DNA of 64,000 nucleotides from contig NZ_JBJMAW010000003.1 of NCBI RefSeq assembly GCF_046600735.1, forward strand, positions 186,001 through 250,000, given 5' to 3'. This DNA comes from Novilysobacter_A longmucuonensis. Lineage in GTDB: Bacteria; Pseudomonadota; Gammaproteobacteria; Xanthomonadales; Xanthomonadaceae. The notes under the pieces were generated by a model. It saw nothing but the letters and a program-made list of their open reading frames with translations. It had not been told where the DNA came from and searched no databases. Shown here in pieces: positions 58,001 to 64,000 of the stretch. The first letter of the stretch is position 1, and every line of letters starts with the position of its first letter. A program made the position numbers and the translations under genes.

Positions 58001-61000
58001 GGAACCATCCGGGGACGCGGCGCCGCAGGAAGACTCACCGGCGTTGACCGCGCTCGACCTGAGCGCGTTCACCGACTTGGCCGACGGCCTCGCATCCGCG
58101 CCGGTCTCCGGCGACGCGAACGGGGAAGCCGAGAGCCCACAGACGCCGCAGGAAAACGCCGGAGACGAGCCGCTCGCATCCGAAGAAACCCAGGCCGAAC
58201 AGATCGACGCGCAGCGCGTCGAGGCCGAAGCCGAAGCCGAGAAAGCCAGGGCCGAAGCCGAGCGCGCCGAGGCGGAAAAAGCCGAAGCCGATCGTATCGA
58301 AGCCGAGCAGGCCGAGGCCGAACGGATCGAAGCGGAGAAGGCCGAAGCCGAGCGCATCGAGGCCGAACGGGTCGAAGCGGAAAAGGCCGAAGCCCAGCGT
58401 GCCGAAGCCGAACGGGTCGAGGCGGAAAAAGCCGAAGCAGAACGCATAGAGGCCGAACGCGCCGAAGCCGAGAAGGCCCAAGCCGAACAAGCTCAAGCCG
58501 AGCAAGCTCAAGCCGAGGCCGAGCGCCTCGCCGAAGAAGAGCGCCTGGAATACGAGCGGCTGGAAGCCGAGTACGCCGAGGCCGACCGCCTGGCGCGCGA
58601 ACAAGCCGCCGCCGCGGCCGCCGACCAGTCCGATGCTGCTGCCGATAGCGATGTCGAGCCAGCGACAGAGACCTCGCCTGCCGACGCTGAAGACACGGCC
58701 GACGACGACACGACCGCGCCGACCGCGCCGGCCGAGGCAATCGAGCCGGTGCAGGCGCTCGACCATGCCGCCGCCAGCCTGCTGGCCTTGGCGATCGCCA
58801 CCGAACAGGACCCCGACGAAGCGCTCGACCTGAGCGACCTCGATCCGGAGCTGGTCGATATCTTCGTCGAGGAAGGCAGCGACCTGCTGGATCATTCCGA
58901 CGGCCTGCTTGCGCAGCTGCGCGAGGCGCCGGCCGAGCGCGAGCCACTGGTCGGCCTGCAGCGTGACCTGCACACCCTCAAGGGCGGCGCGCGCATGGCC
59001 GGCATCATGCCGGTGGGCGAACTCGGCCACGTCATGGAGTCGCTGCTCGAAGCGGTGGTCGACCAGCGCCGTGAGCTCGGCCATGACGGCATCCCGCTGC
59101 TCGAGCGCGGCTTCGACCGCCTGCACGCGATGCTGACCCGGGTCGGCGAGCGTCTGGCGATCGCCATGCCTGAGGCGCTGATCGCCGAGTTCGACGCGCG
59201 CTCGCGTGGCGTGGTCAGCCCGGCTGCGGTTTCGGCCGCTGCGCTTGCGGGCGATCAGCCGGCCGCGCCCCAGGATCTCAGGCCGCTGTCGGCACCGATG
59301 GGCGACGCCGCCGGCGACGACGAGGACGACATCGGTGTTCGCGCCCCGCAGGAGCAGGTCCGCATCCGCGCCGACCTGCTCGACCGGCTGGTCAACTATG
59401 CCGGCGAGGTGGCGATCTACCGCGCCCGCCTGGAGCAGCAGCTCGGTGCATTCCGCGGTGCGATCTCGGAGATGGGCGCGACCAACACGCGTATGCGCGA
59501 TCAGCTGCGCCGGCTGGAAATCGAGACCGAAGCGCAGATCATCGCGCGCTACCAGCGCGAAGGCGACGACGGCGAGCAGGCGTTCGATCCACTCGAGCTC
59601 GATCGCTTCTCCAACCTGCAGCAGCTTTCGCGCGCGCTGTCGGAATCGGCGGCCGACCAGAACAGCCTGCAGCTCACGCTCGACGACCTGACGCGCCAGT
59701 ACGAAACCCTGCTGCTGCAGCAGTCGCGGGTCAGTTCCGACCTGCAGGAAGGCCTCATGCGCACGCGCATGGTGCCCCTGGACGCGCTGCTGCCGCGCCT
59801 GCGCCGGGTGATCCGCCAGGCCTCCGGTGAGCTGGGCAAGCACGTCCAGCTCAAGCTCGACGGCGCCCAGGGCGAGCTCGACCGCAACGTGCTCGAGCGC
59901 ATGACCGCGCCGTTGGAGCACATGCTGCGCAACTCGGTCGCGCACGGCCTGGAAAGCCCGGCTCAGCGCAAGCAGGCCGGCAAGTCCGAGGAGGGCGTGA
60001 TCCGCATCGCGGTCCGCCGCGAAGGCTCCGAGGTGGTGCTGGAGGTCGGCGATGACGGCCGCGGCCTGGACCGCGCCGCCATCCGCCGCCGCGGCGAGGA
60101 GCGCGGCCTGGTCCGCAGCGGTGCGATCCTGGCCGATCACGACCTCGACGCGCTGATCCTGGAGCCGGGCTTCTCCACCGCCGACGAAGTCAGCCGGCTG
60201 TCCGGCCGCGGCGTCGGCATGGACGTGGTCGCCAGCGAAGTGCGCCAGCTCGGCGGCACCCTCGACATCCACTCCACCCCGGGCCAGGGCGTCACCTTCA
60301 CCCTGCGCCTGCCGCAGACGCTGGCGGTCACCCAGGCGGTGTTCGTCAGGATCGGCGAGACCAGCTTCGCTGTGCCGATCGCTTCGGTGCGCGGCGTCGG
60401 TCGCATCGCCCGCGACGAACTCGGCGGCGACGCGCCGAACTACAGCTACGGCGGTGAGGACTATGCCGTGCACGACCTCGGGCGCCTGGTCGGCCACGCG
60501 CCGGCCAAGGCCGAGGGCAGCCTGCAGATGCCGGTGCTGCTGATCCGTTCCGGTGACCTGCGTGCGGCGGTGAGCGTCGACCAGGTACTGGGCAACCGCG
60601 AGATCGTGGTCAAGCCGGTCGGCCCGCAGGTCGCCTCGGTGCCGGGCATCTTCGGCGCCACGATCATGGGCGATGGCCGCGTCGTGGTGATCCTGGACGT
60701 CGCACCGCTGGTGCGCCGCCAGGCCTCGCTGCCGCGCGACCACGTGCCGGCGCCTGCCGCGGCGGCCGAATCGCGCCCGGTGCCGCTGGTCATGGTAGTC
60801 GACGATTCGGTGACCATGCGCAAGGTCACCGGCCGCGTGCTGGAGCGCCACAACTTCGAGGTCGCCACCGCCAAGGACGGGATCGACGCGCTCGAGCGCA
60901 TGACCGATGTCGTGCCAGACCTGATGCTGCTCGACATCGAGATGCCGCGGATGGACGGCTACGAGCTGGCCACGACGATGAAGGCCGACCCGCGCCTGCG

Positions 61001-61172
61001 CAACGTGCCGATCGTGATGATCACCTCGCGCACCGGCGACAAGCACCGCCAGCGCGCCTTCGAGATCGGCGTGGAGCGCTACCTCGGCAAGCCCTACCAG
61101 GAGCCGGAGTTGATGCGCAATGTCTATGACCTGCTCGGTATCACGGTGCGCCAGGACGACGCTTCGCCATGA
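55083..61172 (+). CDS. chpA: giant hybrid chemosensory kinase ChpA/PilL
   Basis: A 2029-residue kinase. Hpt-type motifs occur at the N-terminus (HLHQVHGTLR near residue 52), near 690 (FHTLKGSGRLVG), near 879 (HTLNGAFAMTE, Lys replaced by Asn) and near 1297 (HTLKGGARMAG). An EAEKAEAER coiled-coil block lies at ~1039-1175. The CheA core follows with the N-box HMLRNSVAHGLE and GRGVGMDVVASEV, then a CheW-like domain. A receiver with Asp ~1951 (MLLDIEMPRMDGYE) ends it. It phosphorylates PilG and PilH. ATG 55083 has GGAG seven bases upstream; ATG 55068 is the alternative. Confidence 0.95.
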   Translation: MTVMRDAIDTTTLGWIKPELDQTLRQAREEIEAFAENPSDGARMRACAGHLHQVHGTLRMVELYAPAMVAEEMERLALALQHGEVGGRDDACAVLMRGVVQLPDYLERLQGGHRDIPIVLLPLLNELRATRGESGLNESVLFAPNLDRPLPAHLPAPVPSAMAPATTPHLADFRAALAAWPEDGAPADPARLAAAVDGMLADVSVEPLRRMLWVASSVAGALRDGALPATRALRQAFGGVEREARQMLEGDDFSGPRSEPAAEPTRQLLYHVAHSDGGHPALDDLRQTFDLSVQAPSESEIEHARGSLSGRNRALLDTVSAAIKEDLLRVKDALDLYLRTHQTDIGELRPQVEALDRVGDTLGMMGLGIARGVVQQQRDAMHEIVSGQRAADESALLDVAGALLYVDASLDDQVSRLGLPEDKADEDLLAGESRKVLEVVVREAIANFGDARQSFVAFVETNWDHAELTDVPRLLDEVGGALRIIELPQPAEYLVGIKRYAEVELIARKRVPNGQQLDTIADALASIEYYLEAVREQRPNRARILDIARQSLESLGYWPVPDTAGETHEPVTEIPRGSDFSEIEPSQAPTVDSASPGSSGDAATPVASPQQPATPKPAPAEPAPTAELMPGTAQPAAGGFEHSDDIDDEIREVFLEELEEEIANLGQMLPPWRAAPDNAELLRPIRRVFHTLKGSGRLVGAKTLGEFSWKVENMLNRVLDGTRGASPAVIALVGQAHQVLPQLHAALHGSASISADLAGIQAVADRLAAGEEVLYTPPEPVAAEPGLPDEGTGVADGDTAAADGEQAAADAPDTAEQAADQADAPAPEDLPGVPASVDPVLLEILGTEVNGHLATIEQWLAAAQVAPRPADDRLQRAIHTLNGAFAMTEVPVITEITGPTEAYVKRLLAAGTPASIEGVAAMAAVSAAIERTLSALQSDNPRVPVFEGLADRMAALRDELPDARAMRPYEDEQEPSGDAAPQEDSPALTALDLSAFTDLADGLASAPVSGDANGEAESPQTPQENAGDEPLASEETQAEQIDAQRVEAEAEAEKARAEAERAEAEKAEADRIEAEQAEAERIEAEKAEAERIEAERVEAEKAEAQRAEAERVEAEKAEAERIEAERAEAEKAQAEQAQAEQAQAEAERLAEEERLEYERLEAEYAEADRLAREQAAAAAADQSDAAADSDVEPATETSPADAEDTADDDTTAPTAPAEAIEPVQALDHAAASLLALAIATEQDPDEALDLSDLDPELVDIFVEEGSDLLDHSDGLLAQLREAPAEREPLVGLQRDLHTLKGGARMAGIMPVGELGHVMESLLEAVVDQRRELGHDGIPLLERGFDRLHAMLTRVGERLAIAMPEALIAEFDARSRGVVSPAAVSAAALAGDQPAAPQDLRPLSAPMGDAAGDDEDDIGVRAPQEQVRIRADLLDRLVNYAGEVAIYRARLEQQLGAFRGAISEMGATNTRMRDQLRRLEIETEAQIIARYQREGDDGEQAFDPLELDRFSNLQQLSRALSESAADQNSLQLTLDDLTRQYETLLLQQSRVSSDLQEGLMRTRMVPLDALLPRLRRVIRQASGELGKHVQLKLDGAQGELDRNVLERMTAPLEHMLRNSVAHGLESPAQRKQAGKSEEGVIRIAVRREGSEVVLEVGDDGRGLDRAAIRRRGEERGLVRSGAILADHDLDALILEPGFSTADEVSRLSGRGVGMDVVASEVRQLGGTLDIHSTPGQGVTFTLRLPQTLAVTQAVFVRIGETSFAVPIASVRGVGRIARDELGGDAPNYSYGGEDYAVHDLGRLVGHAPAKAEGSLQMPVLLIRSGDLRAAVSVDQVLGNREIVVKPVGPQVASVPGIFGATIMGDGRVVVILDVAPLVRRQASLPRDHVPAPAAAAESRPVPLVMVVDDSVTMRKVTGRVLERHNFEVATAKDGIDALERMTDVVPDLMLLDIEMPRMDGYELATTMKADPRLRNVPIVMITSRTGDKHRQRAFEIGVERYLGKPYQEPELMRNVYDLLGITVRQDDASP
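58199..58600 (+). repeat. degenerate repeat encoding an EAEKAEAER coiled coil within chpA
   Basis: About 400 bases encode units of EAEKAEAER, EAERIEAER and EAEKAQAEQ type. The DNA has repeated GAAGCCGAG and GCCGAAGCC blocks but units differ at many positions, so the array is old. It forms a long charged helix between the accessory Hpt domains and the kinase core and probably acts as a rigid spacer. Confidence 0.9.
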
Positions 61173-61184
61173 CGGCCAGTCGCC

Positions 61185-62660
61185 ATGAACAATGAGCCCC
61201 GCCGCGTTGCCCTGCTGGCGCGCCCGGGACCGGCCAGCGACCGCCTGGGCGAAGCGCTGGCCGCGGCGGGCGTGATCCGGGTGCTGCACGCCGACCCGAC
61301 CCAGCTCGACACGCCGGAACTGCTGGCGGCCGAGCCGCAGGTGGTGCTGGTTGCGCTGGATGCGGCCACCGAGGACGTGCTCGAACGCTTCGACGCGGTG
61401 CTGGGCGATCCGGCCATCGACGTCATCTACGAGGAAGCCGATCTCGCCGCGGCGCGGGACGGCTGGGACGCGGCACGCTGGATGCGGCATCTGGTCGCCA
61501 AGCTGCAGGGCCACGCCGACGTGCTGCCGCCCGGTGCCGGGCCGGCACCGGAAAGCGCCCGCCGCGAGGCGGATGCCGCGGCGCCGGCTTCGCCCACCGG
61601 GGCGCTGGCCACCGATGCGGCCGATGGGGGTGGCTCGGACTTCGACCAGACCGAGCCTGCAAGCTTCGATGCCGATGCCGCGCCCAACGGCACGGCAGCC
61701 ACCGATTTTTCCGCGTTCGATCCGCTCAACGCCGAAGCCTCGGACTACGAGTTCCAGGACTTCGACGTCGCCATCAGCCAAGCCGACGGGGAGGGCGCAG
61801 CGCCCGATCCCGCCACGGAGGAGGTCGAGTTCGACGCGGCGTTCAACCCGATGCTGGCCGAGGCGACGGCCCAAGCCTTCCCGAACGAAGCGACCGCCGC
61901 TGACGGGGACAACCTGGAAGCCGAACTCGCCGCCGCGCTGGAGGCGCAGGATGCCGTGGCGCTGGGCGCATTCGACAGCCGGCTGAGCCTGGAGGTCGAG
62001 TCTCCCGACGCCCCGGCGTCGCGCGAGGCGCCTTCGCCGCAGTTCCAGCGTGACCTGACCGACCTGGAGCGTCGCATCTCGTCGCTGGAACTGGTCGACG
62101 ACACTCCCGCGAATGGCCCTGAACAGCCGCGTGACGCGGTGCTGGCGTGCGGCGCCGTGCTGGTGATGGCCGGGATCGGCGGGCCGGACGCGGTGCGCCA
62201 GCTGCTCGGTGCGCTGCCCGCCGGTTTTTCCCGCCCGGTGCTGGTGCGCCAGCGCCTCGATGGCGGCCGCTACGACAAACTGGTCGCGCAGATGCAGCGG
62301 GCGACGTCGTTGCCGGTCGAGCTGGCCGAGTCGGGCCTGCCGGCACTCGCCGGCACCGTCTACATCATGCCGCCGGAACTGGGCGTAAGCGCGTCGGCCG
62401 ACGGGCTGCACTTCAGTGACGATGGCGACGTGCTGTCGAACCTGGTCGATGGCGACAGCGCAATCGTGCTGCTCAGCGGCAGCGATCCAGCCGACGTCGA
62501 GGCGGTGATGAACCACGGCAGCGCCGGTGCCCTCGTCGCCGGACAGTCTCCCGACGGCTGCTACGACGCCGCGGCGCCGACCGAACTGGCCGCGCGCGGC
62601 GGCGACACCGGACAACCGGCCGAACTGGCGCAGCGCCTGACGCAGCGCTGGCCGGCCTGA
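61185..62660 (+). CDS. chpB: CheB/ChpB-like protein lacking the catalytic serine and histidine
   Basis: A 491-residue protein 12 bases after chpA. The N-terminal ~100 residues resemble a receiver-like domain without the Asp motif. A long acidic, Ala-rich linker follows, then a CheB-type domain (~330-490). Where CheB has GASTGGP the sequence is VMAGIGGPDAVRQLL (Ser to Gly), and where the catalytic His of VQHM lies it reads VLVRQRLDGG (His to Arg). TVYIMPPELGVSASADGLHF still matches TVYIAPGDRH. It is therefore probably an inactive methylesterase homologue that may keep only a binding role. Confidence 0.82.
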   Translation: MNNEPRRVALLARPGPASDRLGEALAAAGVIRVLHADPTQLDTPELLAAEPQVVLVALDAATEDVLERFDAVLGDPAIDVIYEEADLAAARDGWDAARWMRHLVAKLQGHADVLPPGAGPAPESARREADAAAPASPTGALATDAADGGGSDFDQTEPASFDADAAPNGTAATDFSAFDPLNAEASDYEFQDFDVAISQADGEGAAPDPATEEVEFDAAFNPMLAEATAQAFPNEATAADGDNLEAELAAALEAQDAVALGAFDSRLSLEVESPDAPASREAPSPQFQRDLTDLERRISSLELVDDTPANGPEQPRDAVLACGAVLVMAGIGGPDAVRQLLGALPAGFSRPVLVRQRLDGGRYDKLVAQMQRATSLPVELAESGLPALAGTVYIMPPELGVSASADGLHFSDDGDVLSNLVDGDSAIVLLSGSDPADVEAVMNHGSAGALVAGQSPDGCYDAAAPTELAARGGDTGQPAELAQRLTQRWPA

Positions 62661-62670
62661 GGACCTGCAG

Positions 62671-63231
62671 ATGCCCAAGCACAACAAGAAAAACCCGCAA
62701 GCGCCCCGCCAGCCGACCGCCTCGGGCACGACCACGCCCGCTGCGCACGCTCCCGCTGCGCCGCCGCCGACCGCCGACATCCGCGGCGTGTTGATCCAGA
62801 TCGCCGGTGCGCGCCTGCTGCTGCCCAATGCCACCATCGCCGAGGTGCTGTCGTACGCGCCGCCGGAACCGATTGGCGAGGCCGCCCCGGACTGGCTGCT
62901 CGGCCGCATCCGCTGGCGTGGCTGGCAGTTGCCGCTGGTCGCGTTCTCGCAGCTGGCCGGGATCGGCCCGGAGCAGGCCGGGCTCGGCAGCAAGGTCATC
63001 GTGCTGAAGGCACTCGGCGGCGATGCCAAGGCGCCGTACTTCGCGATGCTGACCCAGGGCTTCCCGCGCCTGGTCACGGTGTCGCGCGACGGCCTGGTCG
63101 TCGACAACAGCGACCAGGCGCTGCCCCAGGGCGTCCAGTCCCGGGTGATGCTCAACCAGGACGATGCCTTCGTACCCGATCTCGAAGCCATCGAGACCCT
63201 GGTCGGCAATGCGATCGCGCAGGCGGCCTGA
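62671..63231 (+). CDS. chpC: CheW-like adaptor ChpC
   Basis: A 186-residue CheW-like protein 10 bases after the chpB-like gene and last in the operon. The basic, Pro/Ala-rich leader (KHNKKNPQAPRQP) is followed by the CheW core: VLIQIAGARLLLPNATIAEV, WLLGRIRWRGWQLPLVAFSQ and GDAKAPYFAMLTQGFPRLVT. Such second adaptors link extra receptors or the kinase to the Pil-Chp array in Pseudomonas and Xylella. The order after chpA/pilL (chpB, chpC) is the same as in those genomes, which supports the name. Confidence 0.88.
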   Translation: MPKHNKKNPQAPRQPTASGTTTPAAHAPAAPPPTADIRGVLIQIAGARLLLPNATIAEVLSYAPPEPIGEAAPDWLLGRIRWRGWQLPLVAFSQLAGIGPEQAGLGSKVIVLKALGGDAKAPYFAMLTQGFPRLVTVSRDGLVVDNSDQALPQGVQSRVMLNQDDAFVPDLEAIETLVGNAIAQAA

Positions 63232-63257
63232 ACTCGAACCTAGCGGCTGCGCCGCCC

Positions 63258-63657
63258 CTGTAGGAGCGCCCCATGGGCGCGGACGCAAACCGGACAGGCG
63301 CGATAGCTCGATTTCCATCGCGGCCATGGGCCGCTCCTACAAAAGCGCTCGATGATGCTGTAGAGCCGCGTGCTCGGCTGCGCATCCACGCTACGCTGCG
63401 CGCACCCACCGAACCGCAGCGGAGCAAGCTCCGCTTTACGCCCGCACCGCCGCACTCCGGCCGCCGCTACTCTGTAGGAGCGCCCCATGGGCGCGAACGC
63501 AAACCGGACAGGCGCGATAGCTCGATTTCCATCGCGGCCATGGGCCGCTCCTACAAAAGCGCTCGATGATCCCGTAGAGCCGAGCTCGCTCGGCTGCGGC
63601 CGCACCGCAGGGTTCGCGATAGCCGTGCAGGCGCAGCGGAGCAAGCTCCGCTCTACG
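63258..63657. repeat. duplicated cassette of family C plus family B repeats
   Basis: Two cassettes lie 214 bases apart. Each starts with a family C pair (TGTAGGAGCGCCCCATGGGC, later CGGCCATGGGCCGCTCCTAC) and continues with AAAAGCGCTCGATGAT. Each then has a family B pair (GTAGAGCC... and GCGGAGCAAGCTCCGCT). The first ~99 bases (63258-63356 and 63472-63570) are identical except for one base (GCGGACG/GCGAACG). The family B halves have diverged more. This fills almost all of the gap before rsmE. Confidence 0.93.
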
Positions 63658-63698
63658 CGAACGTGGGAGCGCTCCATTGGCGTGAGAGCTACGGCGCC

Positions 63699-64000
63699 CT
63701 AGCCGAGATCGCCAAAACCGGCCTGCAGGGCAGCGATGGCCGCCAGTCCCGCGGTTTCGGTGCGCAGTATCCGCGGGCCCAGGCGCAAACCCTGGAAGCC
63801 GGCGGCCTGCAACTGCTCGCGATCCAGCGGCGACCAACCGCCTTCGGGGCCGACCGCGAGCCGCACCGCCGCGTCCGGCGCGATCGCCAGGGTTGAAAAT
63901 GCCAGGTCACCCGCGGGATCTAGGATCAGGCGCAAGCCGCCGCCGGGCAGCTCGGTGAGCGCGGCCGCCAGCGTTTGCGGTGGGAGCACCTGGGGCACGC
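63699..64000 (-). CDS. rsmE: 16S rRNA (uracil1498-N3)-methyltransferase, C-terminal part
   Basis: The minus-strand frame runs from the right edge of the window to TAG at 63699-63701, so about 100 C-terminal residues are present and the start lies outside. The SPOUT knot signature is clear: RLAVGPEGGWSPLDREQL, then GFQGLRLGPRILRTETAGLA and AALQAGFGDL. RsmE methylates U1498 of 16S rRNA. Its 3' end is 42 bases from the repeat cluster. Confidence 0.93.
   Translation of the reverse strand, partial: VPQVLPPQTLAAALTELPGGGLRLILDPAGDLAFSTLAIAPDAAVRLAVGPEGGWSPLDREQLQAAGFQGLRLGPRILRTETAGLAAIAALQAGFGDLG

Noticed and set aside
61185..62660. Reading the chpB-like protein as an active CheB methylesterase
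   Set aside because: The Ser and His expected in the catalytic triad are not present at the aligned places.
58035..63209. 1724-codon open frame on the minus strand under chpA, the chpB-like gene and chpC
   Set aside because: It is a shadow of the GC-rich chemosensory genes and has low-complexity sequence without domains.
4224..63698. Family A-D repeats as riboswitches or small RNAs
   Set aside because: They occur in both orientations, in pairs, regardless of flanking gene type, which fits mobile palindromes better than regulators.

Overview
The window is a stretch of a high-GC (about 70 percent) gammaproteobacterial chromosome. Gene content points to the Xanthomonadaceae/Lysobacteraceae, most likely a Lysobacter- or Luteimonas-like organism: a Pil-Chp cluster without pilK, a gshB-tonB-pilG arrangement, DUF1415 next to yajQ, a relA of the synthetase-only type, Ku/LigD, and very many short palindromic intergenic repeats of the GTAGGAGCGGCTTCAGCCGC kind. 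No rRNA, tRNA, prophage, transposase or CRISPR array was seen. The window looks like ordinary core chromosome decorated with repeats. Both ends cut genes: an ABC-2 permease at the left and rsmE at the right.

Layout. 1-13.8 kb holds housekeeping and small-protein genes: a ZIP metal transporter, an SDR dehydrogenase overlapping a cytoplasmic trehalase, several DUF proteins, a two-gene envelope operon of unknown role, a degenerate HD-GYP protein with coding hexamer repeats, a cold-shock protein, an EF-hand protein, a FrnE-like oxidoreductase, a ferritin-like protein, and a frameshifted PQ-loop gene. 14.1-17.8 kb encodes the two-component NHEJ system Ku-LigD. 18.4-22.6 kb holds tesA divergent from a YbbA/YbbP-type ABC exporter. 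23.6-28.1 kb holds rRNA modification genes (rsmC, rsuA), yajQ and a zinc alcohol dehydrogenase. 28.3-38.1 kb holds recQ, dps, hrpA and relA. 38.2-48.3 kb holds a TPR membrane protein, a two-domain glycosyltransferase, PBP1b (mrcB) with a downstream lipoprotein, a DinG/YoaA helicase and tsaB. 49.1-63.2 kb is the twitching-motility block: tonB-like and gshB facing away from pilG-pilH-pilI-pilJ-chpA-chpB-chpC.

How the genes work together. The Pil-Chp genes form one co-directional chemosensory operon (receptor PilJ, adaptors PilI and ChpC, giant kinase ChpA, response regulators PilG and PilH) that should control type IV pilus extension and retraction. The CheR-type methyltransferase PilK is absent, and the CheB-like protein appears to have lost its catalytic serine and histidine, so methylation-based adaptation looks dismantled. 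mrcB and its lipoprotein are translationally coupled. The SDR/trehalase pair is also coupled.

The most unusual feature is the repeats. At least four palindromic families (called A to D here) and a 7-bp tandem array family (GAGTCCC/GGTCCCC) occupy many intergenic gaps. They also invade genes. Repeat-derived sequence is read in frame inside HrpA and the DinG-like helicase and as a C-terminal extension of GshB. Three minus-strand reading frames (dps, the glycosyltransferase and an isochorismatase remnant) all stop at the same TAG supplied by the border of family B.
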